Assembly: GCF_021869535.1 (NCBI RefSeq)
Contig: NW_026262739.1
Span: 372,001-436,000, forward strand
Direction of reading: 5' to 3'
DNA from: Mytilus californianus
Lineage: Eukaryota > Mollusca > Bivalvia > Mytilida > Mytilidae
Length of the DNA: 64,000 bases
Below are positions 11,820 to 22,669 of the stretch, piece by piece. The first letter of the stretch is position 1; each line of letters starts with the position of its first letter. The translations under genes and the position numbers were made by a program. Under the pieces are notes generated by a model that had not been told where the DNA came from, searched no databases, and worked only from the letters and a program-made list of their open reading frames with translations.

Positions 11820-12395
11820 CGAGAACTCTGGCAGACCACAAGCAGTTACAAAAGATGGATTAGAAAGATATAGCATACACTTTCCAAATTACAAGATCAA
11901 TCAATCATTCTGTAAGTTTTCAATTTGAGATGTTATAGAAAAGTTGTATGACAATCCACAAATTTAGCACTGCTATATATTAATAACCAGCATTCTTCCT
12001 GAGTAGATGACCGCAAATCTTTTATAAGTGTTTAATTTATAGAAGGATAAAATAATACGTGTCAGACATATGCATTGCTTAAAACCATTCTATTCTTCAG
12101 ACCGTGTATTATATCCTAGATGTGTCTATCGAAAATTCAAGGGGTTGCTGACTTAGTGACATAAATTTCAATTCTGGTGATAATAATTCTATAAAAAAAA
12201 TATTTAAAACATTAATTTCATTGTATGTTTTCATTTGATAATTCAACACATATGCATTTGTGTATTGCGATAATTCTTTCTGAATCCTATTTATATTAAG
12301 TAGCCAATAATAATATTGTTAATGAAAATATAAGTGATAAAAAATTTTATATGACATTCAATGGTTGTAATAAATAATGAATAATTTGTACATAT
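11820..12395. other. No gene recognised
   Basis: AT-rich sequence without coding features on either strand. Confidence 0.5.
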
Positions 12396-12850
12396 TACCG
12401 TATTTATTCTAATTAAAGCACCTACCGAAAATCGTGTGTTCAGAACTTCGACTTCTTATACACGCCCCAATTTTGTAGTTAAAACAAAATTGAAACTTAC
12501 CCATTACAATATTGCAAAGACATCGACCCGGTCACTCAGAAACGAAAAATCAATAATGCCCGTGTTTTAATCCACTCCGATAATACAACACAAGTGTGTA
12601 CAAGTTCCAAAAATAGATCTGTCAGTTACACAGTACGCTATTAATGTTGAACGTTATAAACCGGCCTGATTTCTAAACTAATATTGAATAAATTTATACA
12701 TCAAATGTTATTGTTTTCAGTGACCAGAACTATCATAGTCTGATTCTGTAGCCTCATTGAGGTCAGAATCTATTTCACCCTCACTCTCGCAAACTTCCAT
12801 GGCTTCTTCGTCGTACGCTAAAACGTTAGTCAACAATGTGTCTTATTACA
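12396..12850 (-). mobile_element. Pogo-like DNA transposon 3' end (remnant)
   Basis: TACCGTATTTATTC at 12396 resembles the terminal inverted repeat of pogo/Tc1-type elements that I recall from many animal genomes. Reading inward on the minus strand there is an acidic reading frame, YDEEAMEVCESEGEIDSD followed by a Ser/Asp-rich end and a TGA at 12717-12719. An Asp/Glu/Ser-rich tail at the transposase C-terminus just inside the terminal repeat is typical of pogo-type elements. No second terminus or DDE domain was found, so this is a partial copy. Confidence 0.4.
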
Positions 12851-13060
12851 TGGGTGGTCCAAGCTGGGCGATGAACACGTACAGACTTTCCAAGGTAGCT
12901 CCAACACTATCTTGCTAAATGACGATAGGCTGTATAACGGTTTCTCTTTGAAAAGAAAATCTGATTTCTCACTTTGTTTTGTAGACAACTATTTGATAAT
13001 TCATCATGCACATGTTTTATATGATTTAATTTGTTGATATTATTTTTTCTATATGTTTAA

Positions 13061-13529
13061 GGAATAAAACCACTAATTAATGGTCCCATTGCTTTCTATG
13101 TTAAATTCCTTAATTTCAAGCTTTCACAGCTCTTTGTTTTAAGTTCAAATAAAGTGACACTCATTCCATGTCAAAACAATACTTTCTGGTTACCCTTGCT
13201 GGAAAAATCATCATACCTTTAATTGCATATAAGACCGCACTGGTTCCCGGAAGTTCGGAAGTACAAAAACAGGTACTTCAGATCTGAGAATCAGGCAATA
13301 AATGCCCTCCTGTTTCAATTTCATAAAACTTTTTTATTATTTGATATAATCATTCCACAAAGGTTCTACAATGGTCCACAGTCATTCAGCTTTCATTTGA
13401 TACCAAAATTACCCAGATATTTTACAAATTTTAAAAGTTACAGCTATGCGTAGGAACTATTTTGTTTGAAATATGTACTACTTTCTTGTATGTTCTTTCA
13501 GACTGGGCCCGAATTAGTGGTTCTATACC
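13061..13529 (+). repeat. L repeat, copy 1 (left terminal)
   Basis: A 469-base repeat with inverted ends. It carries 'aagttcaaat' at about 13142 where copies 2 and 3 have 'aagctcaaat', and ends with the 'ctgggcccg' form. A 76-codon frame in the middle (13223-13453) is repeated in all copies but has no recognisable motif. Confidence 0.85.
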
Positions 13530-14216
13530 TATAACAGCACTTTTGCTCAAATAACAGGATTTCAATGCATCAGTCATGTTCCACAATCATTTCTGAGTAT
13601 GTTTTTAAAATTTCACTTGTTTATATTAGACGGTTACTGAAAAAAATTGAAAAAACTAAGTCCCCTATTTCTGCTGATTCTCATTACAAAAGTCTTTAAA
13701 ATTGGATAGTTCACCAGACACATTGATCATCAAAATTGAATGTCTAAAAAGGTTTAAAGTGTAATTTTGTCTCATTATTAGCTCACCGTATGCCTAACCT
13801 CATCAAACTAGCCAATAAAATTCTAAAAATATATAATTTAAATTTAAATTAAATTGATTTTAATTTGAAATTTTTGTCAAAAAATGTTAAAGTTCCAGAT
13901 CTTATGCCAATTTTATTGCCAATCAACTATTTTTGTTTAAATAAAAAGTTGTTAAATGGAAAGAATAATTTATCTTGAGATTTAACTACCATATGTCACT
14001 TTAAATCCAATTAATAATCAGCTCTCAGGATGTATTTGCCTCAGCAGGTATAAATTCTAAACCATGTATCAGAACAGAGGTAGGGGTCTAATTTAAGGCT
14101 ATAATTGTTAAAAAATAAAATATTGTACATATTCTAATGGTTTTTATTGGAGAGTAATAGTTTGACTACAATTTGACAAGCAGAAGAAGTCAGTTCAAGC
14201 AGTTTTAAGGGGAATA
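13530..14216 (+). other. S segment 5' non-coding part, copy 1
   Basis: The segment begins TATAACAGCACTTTTGC. Its start and the end of S (CTGTAATA) are short inverted copies; including the adjoining L ends the inverted match is 26 bases with three mismatches. No coding features. It differs from copy 2 by one base seen at about 13837 (a here, c at 17550). Confidence 0.7.
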
Positions 14217-14699
14217 ATGACTCGCAAAAGAAGTAAGTTGTCAAAAATTCATGGTTTCAAAAAGGGTTATGTCCCTTGGAATAAAGGTAAAAAAATTGAA
14301 TTTATCAAAATATCTAAGAAAAATCAGTTTTGTCGGCATTCTCAAAGTGTCTTTGACCGCAGAGTAAGACAAAGTTCAAATGGTATATTGACAATTGAAA
14401 ATGTTGATGGAACTCCTGTCGAACAGGTCATCCTTCGGCCAAAGCCCCAGAATCTTAATGTAGTTGACAAGTACATTCAGGCTGCTAATAACTCTTCTGA
14501 TGCTTGTCCCAATAAATTGTACACTACTAAATATGTAGAATCACTTTTCAATTCTGAAATTAGAAACCATATACTTTATAACTCAGATTGTGAAGGTGAC
14601 TTAAAATTTGATGTAGAAAATGAAAAACAGTGGGGTTGCGTTTGGCGTGAAAGGTTAAAATGCCAAAAATGTGATTTTGTTAGCAAATATTACAGATAG
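14217..14699 (+). pseudogene. Transposase N-terminal piece (160 codons), copy 1
   Basis: The frame starts with a basic region and GYVPWNKGK (residues ~18-26) and ends with a CxxC pair (residues 149 and 152) after WGCVWRERL. The TAG at 14697-14699 interrupts the gene: the same frame continues for 38 more codons after it (KRGPKSAKLN, then GLITSPISNKNF) before a TGA at 14814-14816. Those codons are protein-like and lead into the next frame, so this is one gene broken by a stop and then a frameshift. The CxxC could be part of a zinc-binding fold. The upstream ATG follows 'aagggga', and no earlier in-frame start is apparent. Confidence 0.65.
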
Positions 14700-14812
14700 T
14701 ATGATGTTGTTGAAACAAACAAAAGAGGTCCAAAGTCAGCAAAGCTGAATATTCAGATTCAGTGTGGTCTGATAACTTCCCCGATCTCAAATAAAAACTT
14801 TAGAGATATCTT

Positions 14813-15547
14813 ATGATTTCTAATATGGTTCCACCTTCCTCATCTGGCATGCAAAAGACTGCAAACAAAGTTGCAAAACAGGTAGAGGAATTGAATAAAG
14901 CAAGTATGCAAGACATAAGGAGAAATTTGGTTGAGGAAAATAAATTGTGTGGTCTATCTAATGAAAAACTTGTAAGAGTTGAATCGGACTGTCGATATAA
15001 CAACCCTCTCATAAATAGCGGCACTACACCGTTTCAAGCTGGTACTCAGGTTGTGTGCACAATGTCGGAAAATAATACTTCGACCAAACAAATTGTGTCA
15101 CTATTTACGGGTAATAAACTCTGTAGTGTTGCTACTAGGTTGAGAGGGAAGGGTATTGAAATTATATGTCCAAATCATGGAGGTGTGTGCACAGCAATTA
15201 TAGCTGAAGATGCCTCCATTAGTAATGAGGCAGTATACAGTAGTTCTTGTGCAACCGAGATCAGTGATTACTTGAAAATCTCCCATATAACAACTGATGG
15301 TGATAGTAAATCATATCAAGGTGTCAAACAAGTTCACGGTATCAATGTTGAAGCACTTCGTGATGTTCGACATTTATCAGCAACTATGAAACGGGCTATT
15401 ACAAGGTGCACATTTAGTCCGGATCTTTTTTCTGGTGCAAAGAAGGCCAATCTCAAGAATAGATTTGCACTTGATATTAAAGCAAGGTGTGTTGCAGAAT
15501 TAAATCAAAGCTTTACTGTGCATCAGGGTGAACTGTATAAAGGTTAG
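14813..15547 (+). pseudogene. Transposase catalytic piece (244 codons), copy 1
   Basis: This frame is shifted relative to the preceding piece and begins within the coding stream; the ATG is probably not a genuine start. Motifs in order are SGMQKTANKV (residues 11-20), ESDCRYNNP with Asp59, ISHITTDGDSKS with Asp162 and Asp164, and RHLSATMKRAI (~186-196). Asp59 and Asp162 fit the first two acids of an RNase H-like DDE transposase of the Mutator/Kolobok type. It ends at a TAG (15545-15547), after which the same frame continues into the next piece. Confidence 0.65.
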
Positions 15548-15553
15548 CAGCAC

Positions 15554-16213
15554 ATGCCTGAAGTAATTAAAACTATAATAGTGTGCTACAAAGGTTATTG
15601 TGGATCCTCTTGTAAGGTTAACTCCTATGTGTGTGCTGGTTTGCCTTCAAATCATTGGATAAAGAATTTTATTCCAAACGGTAGCACATGTAGAATGACA
15701 TGTGATGATGAAGTCAAAGTTGAAAACTGTATAAGAATTTTACTCGGTACCAATAGTTTAAATATTGTACGGTTTCTTACTTCGACACAAAAAAGTGAAG
15801 CATTCAATCGTGCACTAAGTCGTTGCAATCCGAAGAATGTGACTTTTTCCAGAAATTTCCCAGGACATGCACATGCTGCAGTTCACATGAGAAATCATAG
15901 ATTTGCAAATTCTCTTCTCCTGCTCACTAAAGAGCTTGGTGTTAAAATCACAGCACCAAAAGTACTCATGAATCTGAAACAGAGAAATAGGCATGAATTA
16001 TACATGTACAAATATCGACGCAGTCATGTTGCAAAGTTCAAAAGTGCAATCAGTCGAAACAGAAAGTATCGTTTGCATGCTTCGATACATTATTCGCAGC
16101 CTGTATTTTATCGCAAAGGCATGGCTGATCCAAATTATGATAAAAATTGTATGAAAAGAATGTGTGTTACCCATGACAAGCCATATCGAAAGCGACAACC
16201 CAGAAAGCATTAA
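15554..16213 (+). pseudogene. Transposase C-terminal piece (219 codons), copy 1
   Basis: Same frame as the preceding piece, separated by one TAG and two codons. Cys11, Cys16, Cys20 and Cys27 (CYKGYCGSSC, SYVCAG) form a likely zinc cluster inserted before the last catalytic acid, as in Mutator-like transposases. Glu82 in TQKSEAFNRALSR is the best candidate for that acid. The C-terminus is strongly basic (ends YRKRQPRKH) and terminates with TAA. The piece completes a transposase of about 660 residues that would be intact but for two TAG codons and one frameshift. Confidence 0.65.
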
Positions 16214-16773
16214 TTTTCAGCATGCCCTGTTTGATTGTATAAAATTACTTGTAAATATTGAATATTCTGTATATGGATTGTTAATTTTACTTTTATTTCT
16301 ACCTTTACAGATTTTATAACATGCAGTCTTTGTACGGTTCGTGCTTTTTACAGCGCAGTGGATAAATTCCACTGCAAACTTGTCGGTCCATATTCACATG
16401 ATGTGGTTCATAAGATAGGTGCCCAGGGTTCAGTGGGGTTGGTGACATAAATGTGACACATCCATTAAATGTTCTGACAGTTCAAAATTGTTATTGAAGA
16501 TCATGTATGCAAATCTATGGCTAAGGACAGTTTTTTTCTTCTCTTCCCATGGCATTTTTACAGACAGGGTTGAATATTTTTGCCCCTTCCCTCCCAGATC
16601 ACTGGTTCAACAGTTGTGTGGACCATGCACTGTAATACTATTGAAAATTCTCTCTTTTTGCATGGTTTTCCACTGCTCAATATTCATTTTTGATAAATCA
16701 TTCAAAAATATTCAGAAAAATATTCAAATTTTTTACCTCAATGTCAAGGGTGCACGTGCAGATTCCTGTAATA
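16214..16773 (+). other. S segment 3' non-coding part, copy 1
   Basis: About 560 bases after the transposase stop, ending CACGTGCAGATTCCTGTAAT. The overlapping 81-101 codon frames here have no motif. It is repeated at 19927-20486. Confidence 0.6.
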
Positions 16774-17242
16774 GGAATAAAACCACTAATTAATGGTCCC
16801 ATTGCTTTCTATGTTAAATTCCTTAATTTCAAGCTTTCACAGCTCTTTGTTTTAAGCTCAAATAAAGTGACACTCATTCCATGTCAAAACAATACTTTCT
16901 GGTTACCCTTGCTGGAAAAATCATCATACCTTTAATTGCATATAAGACCGCACTGGTTCCCGGAAGTTCGGAAGTACAAAAACAGGTACTTCAGATCTGA
17001 GAATCAGGCAATAAATGCCCTCCTGTTTCAATTTCATAAAACTTTTTTATTATTTGATATAATCATTCCACAAAGGTTCTACAATGGTCCACAGTCATTC
17101 AGCTTTCATTTGATACCAAAATTACCCAGATATTTTACAAATTTTAAAAGTTACAGCTATGCGTAGGAACTATTTTGTTTGAAATATGTACTACTTTCTT
17201 GTATGTTCTTTCAGACTGGGCCCGAATTAGTGGTTCTATACC
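16774..17242 (+). repeat. L repeat, copy 2 (internal, hybrid)
   Basis: It has the 5' variant of copy 3 ('aagctcaaat') and the 3' variant of copy 1 ('ctgggcccg'). That is the pattern expected of a recombinant between a right-hand and a left-hand terminal repeat. Confidence 0.85.
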
Positions 17243-17929
17243 TATAACAGCACTTTTGCTCAAATAACAGGATTTCAATGCATCAGTCATGTTCCACAAT
17301 CATTTCTGAGTATGTTTTTAAAATTTCACTTGTTTATATTAGACGGTTACTGAAAAAAATTGAAAAAACTAAGTCCCCTATTTCTGCTGATTCTCATTAC
17401 AAAAGTCTTTAAAATTGGATAGTTCACCAGACACATTGATCATCAAAATTGAATGTCTAAAAAGGTTTAAAGTGTAATTTTGTCTCATTATTAGCTCACC
17501 GTATGCCTAACCTCATCAAACTAGCCAATAAAATTCTAAAAATATATCATTTAAATTTAAATTAAATTGATTTTAATTTGAAATTTTTGTCAAAAAATGT
17601 TAAAGTTCCAGATCTTATGCCAATTTTATTGCCAATCAACTATTTTTGTTTAAATAAAAAGTTGTTAAATGGAAAGAATAATTTATCTTGAGATTTAACT
17701 ACCATATGTCACTTTAAATCCAATTAATAATCAGCTCTCAGGATGTATTTGCCTCAGCAGGTATAAATTCTAAACCATGTATCAGAACAGAGGTAGGGGT
17801 CTAATTTAAGGCTATAATTGTTAAAAAATAAAATATTGTACATATTCTAATGGTTTTTATTGGAGAGTAATAGTTTGACTACAATTTGACAAGCAGAAGA
17901 AGTCAGTTCAAGCAGTTTTAAGGGGAATA
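17243..17929 (+). other. S segment 5' non-coding part, copy 2
   Basis: Near-identical to 13530-14216. No separate features. Confidence 0.7.
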
Positions 17930-18412
17930 ATGACTCGCAAAAGAAGTAAGTTGTCAAAAATTCATGGTTTCAAAAAGGGTTATGTCCCTTGGAATAAAGG
18001 TAAAAAAATTGAATTTATCAAAATATCTAAGAAAAATCAGTTTTGTCGGCATTCTCAAAGTGTCTTTGACCGCAGAGTAAGACAAAGTTCAAATGGTATA
18101 TTGACAATTGAAAATGTTGATGGAACTCCTGTCGAACAGGTCATCCTTCGGCCAAAGCCCCAGAATCTTAATGTAGTTGACAAGTACATTCAGGCTGCTA
18201 ATAACTCTTCTGATGCTTGTCCCAATAAATTGTACACTACTAAATATGTAGAATCACTTTTCAATTCTGAAATTAGAAACCATATACTTTATAACTCAGA
18301 TTGTGAAGGTGACTTAAAATTTGATGTAGAAAATGAAAAACAGTGGGGTTGCGTTTGGCGTGAAAGGTTAAAATGCCAAAAATGTGATTTTGTTAGCAAA
18401 TATTACAGATAG
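17930..18412 (+). pseudogene. Transposase N-terminal piece, copy 2
   Basis: Translates identically to the 14217-14699 piece, including the terminating TAG. The lesion therefore predates the tandem duplication. Confidence 0.65.
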
Positions 18413-18525
18413 TATGATGTTGTTGAAACAAACAAAAGAGGTCCAAAGTCAGCAAAGCTGAATATTCAGATTCAGTGTGGTCTGATAACTTCCCCGATCT
18501 CAAATAAAAACTTTAGAGATATCTT

Positions 18526-19260
18526 ATGATTTCTAATATGGTTCCACCTTCCTCATCTGGCATGCAAAAGACTGCAAACAAAGTTGCAAAACAGGTAGAG
18601 GAATTGAATAAAGCAAGTATGCAAGACATAAGGAGAAATTTGGTTGAGGAAAATAAATTGTGTGGTCTATCTAATGAAAAACTTGTAAGAGTTGAATCGG
18701 ACTGTCGATATAACAACCCTCTCATAAATAGCGGCACTACACCGTTTCAAGCTGGTACTCAGGTTGTGTGCACAATGTCGGAAAATAATACTTCGACCAA
18801 ACAAATTGTGTCACTATTTACGGGTAATAAACTCTGTAGTGTTGCTACTAGGTTGAGAGGGAAGGGTATTGAAATTATATGTCCAAATCATGGAGGTGTG
18901 TGCACAGCAATTATAGCTGAAGATGCCTCCATTAGTAATGAGGCAGTATACAGTAGTTCTTGTGCAACCGAGATCAGTGATTACTTGAAAATCTCCCATA
19001 TAACAACTGATGGTGATAGTAAATCATATCAAGGTGTCAAACAAGTTCACGGTATCAATGTTGAAGCACTTCGTGATGTTCGACATTTATCAGCAACTAT
19101 GAAACGGGCTATTACAAGGTGCACATTTAGTCCGGATCTTTTTTCTGGTGCAAAGAAGGCCAATCTCAAGAATAGATTTGCACTTGATATTAAAGCAAGG
19201 TGTGTTGCAGAATTAAATCAAAGCTTTACTGTGCATCAGGGTGAACTGTATAAAGGTTAG
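18526..19260 (+). pseudogene. Transposase catalytic piece, copy 2
   Basis: Identical translation to the 14813-15547 piece, with the same frameshift before it and the same TAG after it. No private changes were noticed. Confidence 0.65.
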
Positions 19261-19266
19261 CAGCAC

Positions 19267-19926
19267 ATGCCTGAAGTAATTAAAACTATAATAGTGTGCT
19301 ACAAAGGTTATTGTGGATCCTCTTGTAAGGTTAACTCCTATGTGTGTGCTGGTTTGCCTTCAAATCATTGGATAAAGAATTTTATTCCAAACGGTAGCAC
19401 ATGTAGAATGACATGTGATGATGAAGTCAAAGTTGAAAACTGTATAAGAATTTTACTCGGTACCAATAGTTTAAATATTGTACGGTTTCTTACTTCGACA
19501 CAAAAAAGTGAAGCATTCAATCGTGCACTAAGTCGTTGCAATCCGAAGAATGTGACTTTTTCCAGAAATTTCCCAGGACATGCACATGCTGCAGTTCACA
19601 TGAGAAATCATAGATTTGCAAATTCTCTTCTCCTGCTCACTAAAGAGCTTGGTGTTAAAATCACAGCACCAAAAGTACTCATGAATCTGAAACAGAGAAA
19701 TAGGCATGAATTATACATGTACAAATATCGACGCAGTCATGTTGCAAAGTTCAAAAGTGCAATCAGTCGAAACAGAAAGTATCGTTTGCATGCTTCGATA
19801 CATTATTCGCAGCCTGTATTTTATCGCAAAGGCATGGCTGATCCAAATTATGATAAAAATTGTATGAAAAGAATGTGTGTTACCCATGACAAGCCATATC
19901 GAAAGCGACAACCCAGAAAGCATTAA
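19267..19926 (+). pseudogene. Transposase C-terminal piece, copy 2
   Basis: Identical translation to the 15554-16213 piece, with the Cys cluster, candidate Glu82 and basic C-terminus all present. Confidence 0.65.
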
Positions 19927-20486
19927 TTTTCAGCATGCCCTGTTTGATTGTATAAAATTACTTGTAAATATTGAATATTCTGTATATGGATTGTTAATTT
20001 TACTTTTATTTCTACCTTTACAGATTTTATAACATGCAGTCTTTGTACGGTTCGTGCTTTTTACAGCGCAGTGGATAAATTCCACTGCAAACTTGTCGGT
20101 CCATATTCACATGATGTGGTTCATAAGATAGGTGCCCAGGGTTCAGTGGGGTTGGTGACATAAATGTGACACATCCATTAAATGTTCTGACAGTTCAAAA
20201 TTGTTATTGAAGATCATGTATGCAAATCTATGGCTAAGGACAGTTTTTTTCTTCTCTTCCCATGGCATTTTTACAGACAGGGTTGAATATTTTTGCCCCT
20301 TCCCTCCCAGATCACTGGTTCAACAGTTGTGTGGACCATGCACTGTAATACTATTGAAAATTCTCTCTTTTTGCATGGTTTTCCACTGCTCAATATTCAT
20401 TTTTGATAAATCATTCAAAAATATTCAGAAAAATATTCAAATTTTTTACCTCAATGTCAAGGGTGCACGTGCAGATTCCTGTAATA
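19927..20486 (+). other. S segment 3' non-coding part, copy 2
   Basis: Near-identical to 16214-16773; joins directly to the third L repeat. Confidence 0.6.
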
Positions 20487-20955
20487 GGAATAAAACCACT
20501 AATTAATGGTCCCATTGCTTTCTATGTTAAATTCCTTAATTTCAAGCTTTCACAGCTCTTTGTTTTAAGCTCAAATAAAGTGACACTCATTCCATGTCAA
20601 AACAATACTTTCTGGTTACCCTTGCTGGAAAAATCATCATACCTTTAATTGCATATAAGACCGCACTGGTTCCCGGAAGTTCGGAAGTACAAAAACAGGT
20701 ACTTCAGATCTGAGAATCAGGCAATAAATGCCCTCCTGTTTCAATTTCATAAAACTTTTTTATTATTTGATATAATCATTCCACAAAGGTTCTACAATGG
20801 TCCACAGTCATTCAGCTTTCATTTGATACCAAAATTACCCAGATATTTTACAAATTTTAAAAGTTACAGCTATGCGTAGGAACTATTTTGTTTGAAATAT
20901 GTACTACTTTCTTGTATGTTCTTTCAGACCGAGCCCGAATTAGTGGTTCTATACC
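20487..20955 (+). repeat. L repeat, copy 3 (right terminal)
   Basis: It ends with the private form 'ccgagcccg' instead of 'ctgggcccg', then ATACC and the outer TTAA at 20956-20959. Confidence 0.85.
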
Positions 20956-21108
20956 TTAACTGTTAAACATGGTTTAATAACATTTAAATTATAGTTGCAT
21001 ATTTCATATGTAAATACGCAATGTATTATATTTTTGTTTGGTTGCTTCTACATCTGTGTTTAGCACATGTCTGCCTGTTCATAGTTAGCATGCCATAATG
21101 TATGTTTT

Positions 21109-21343
21109 TTGTATCTAACTTACTCTTCGGTGTTACTTGTATTTCTCCACACTGCTGTCTGTATTGGAAGTTTGTAGTTTCCAGAACATACTGGTTAAGG
21201 CACACTGATTCAAATCCAGGATGCTCTGTTATTCATGATACTGGTGTGGGTAGCTCCTCAATTGTTTCGGTAACTCTGCTTAATTGTTGGCAGCAAATGC
21301 ATTCCCTTGCTTTTGGCAAAGACCCACAGTGTCCACAGTCACA
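21109..21343 (-). pseudogene. P2X7-type intracellular domain fragment
   Basis: The minus-strand frame begins just after a plausible splice acceptor (TTGAACTTTCAG) with CDCGHCGSLPKARECICCQQ, followed after a short linker by ITEHPGFESVCLNQYVLET. The Cys pattern C-x-C-x2-C...EC-x-CC and the 'CITxHPxF...CL...VL' block are characteristic of the zinc-binding cytoplasmic domain of P2X7 receptors, a domain widely copied in invertebrate genomes. The Cys expected before ITEHPGF is replaced by TGA (21233-21235). After about 75 codons similarity ends. No channel region is present, so this is an isolated, broken domain copy or exon. Confidence 0.6.
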
Positions 21344-21349
21344 CCTGAA

Positions 21350-22660
21350 AGTTCAATTTTCAAATTTGAGAAACTGAAAGCTGTAATACTCATGTGATAC
21401 ATAAACAGTTACTGAAGGAACTAAATAAGGGCCACAACTCAACCATCGGTACTGGGATATTGACGAAACTTGGCAAACTAGAAGAGCTTTACAAAACTGA
21501 TCATGTCAGCAGTTTACATTGATAACCAATCTATAAAAATGCTGTTTTTGATTTCTATCTCTGAAACTATAGTAAACGTATAACGGTTGCATTATTTAAG
21601 GCATAAATTGTAAATAAAAATATCAGGTGAGCGACACAGGCTCCTTGAAGCCTCTAGTTTTTGGTGTAGGCGAAATATTTTTCAATAGAAGAGACAAATC
21701 GAAATCTTTGGTTTCAATTGGATACTTAGAGACCTGCTGTGTTGGAGGAATTTTTCTCCTTTTTCGATTTGCTTAAAGATAGCTTACTCGTACTTTCTAG
21801 AAATGGCGAGCGTTACATTAAGGATTCAAAGTATAAATGACTAAATTCTACTCGTTTCAAAGATCAGTAGAATGACAGGACGTACATTGTCTTATAGAAT
21901 CTCATTAATCTTATGGTTTGATTTTTGTTTTACATAGGCCTCGAAGTTTTCGTAGTATTTTTTCATTTTTTTCTGGTCATCAGCGGTCATATCCCATGTA
22001 CTATTTTAACATTTCTCTGTTTTAAGTGTATATATTTAATGCAATGCATACGAAATTCGGAAGAGGGATTAAAAGGTTTGGATGAGATTTCAGGAAACGT
22101 TATGGAGGACCAGTTTTAATCAAGCTTGGTTATGCCTCCGTCAAAGACTACTGACTGTTTGTTTACTTCGTTTTTTACTTCATTTGGACTTGATATTCAT
22201 TTGTGCTAGTGTCATCAGTTTAAATGTTTCCAAATATCGTCTGAAACCATTGAATTGGCGACATGCAAGCATCCATAGAAGTGAAAAATATATAAGTTCA
22301 TGCAGTGAGATAATTAATCATGCGGCAAAATTTAAGGTGAGATTTACTAGTATAATAGAAGTAAAATGCAAGCATGGTAAGTCTTGCTGTGCATAAACTA
22401 TTAGTGATAGATATATGCAGACCCAGTAATGATTTTTCCAACAACATTTTTTCTATCTAATCAGATATATACTCATCATTCATGAAGAAATGTTGCCTTC
22501 ACAACCCTAGCATCGATAATGAGTGGAAAGATTTTTTTTTTTTTCATTTTTTAGCTCACCTGGTCCAAAAAGGCATGTGTACTTAAGCAATAAATTGGCT
22601 TCTGTTGTCGTCTGCCTCATTAACGAATAAAATAAGTATCCTGAAAATACTGGGCTCTGT
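21350..22660. other. No gene recognised; repeat ends
   Basis: About 21625-21660 carries GGTGAGCGACACAGGCTCC, a repeat terminus I recall as common in bivalves. About 22548-22570 carries the related TTAGCTCACCTGGTCC in the opposite sense. The 104-codon plus frame at 22082-22396 has no motif. A T-run lies at 22532-22545. Confidence 0.45.
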
Positions 22661-22669
22661 TCTTTACAG

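Larger units (their letters stand above)
13057..20959. mobile_element. Tandem L-S-L-S-L transposon array bounded by TTAA
   Basis: The array runs from 13061 to 20955 with TTAA immediately outside at 13057-13060 and 20956-20959. Its unit is 3,713 bases and nearly identical between copies. The three L repeats (469 bases) begin GGAATAAAACCACTAATT and end AATTAGTGGTTCTATACC, which are inverted copies with two mismatches. The S segments (3,244 bases) encode a broken transposase with D, D and E candidates and a Cys cluster. A TTAA target and this transposase type fit the Kolobok superfamily (knowledge of families, not searched). The internal L-S junctions lack TTAA, so the L copies are not independent insertions. 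Confidence 0.75.

Noticed and set aside
11361-11830. GAGATCTCT / GAGAACTCT as target duplication of the R430 at 11.4 kb
   Set aside because: One mismatch, and the left word lies 12 bases away from the element edge; not acceptable as a direct flank.
13061-17242. LTR retrotransposon (469 bp direct repeats flanking coding DNA)
   Set aside because: No TG...CA ends, no reverse transcriptase, primer site or 4-6 bp LTR-type duplication; coding piece is a DDE transposase and flanks are TTAA.
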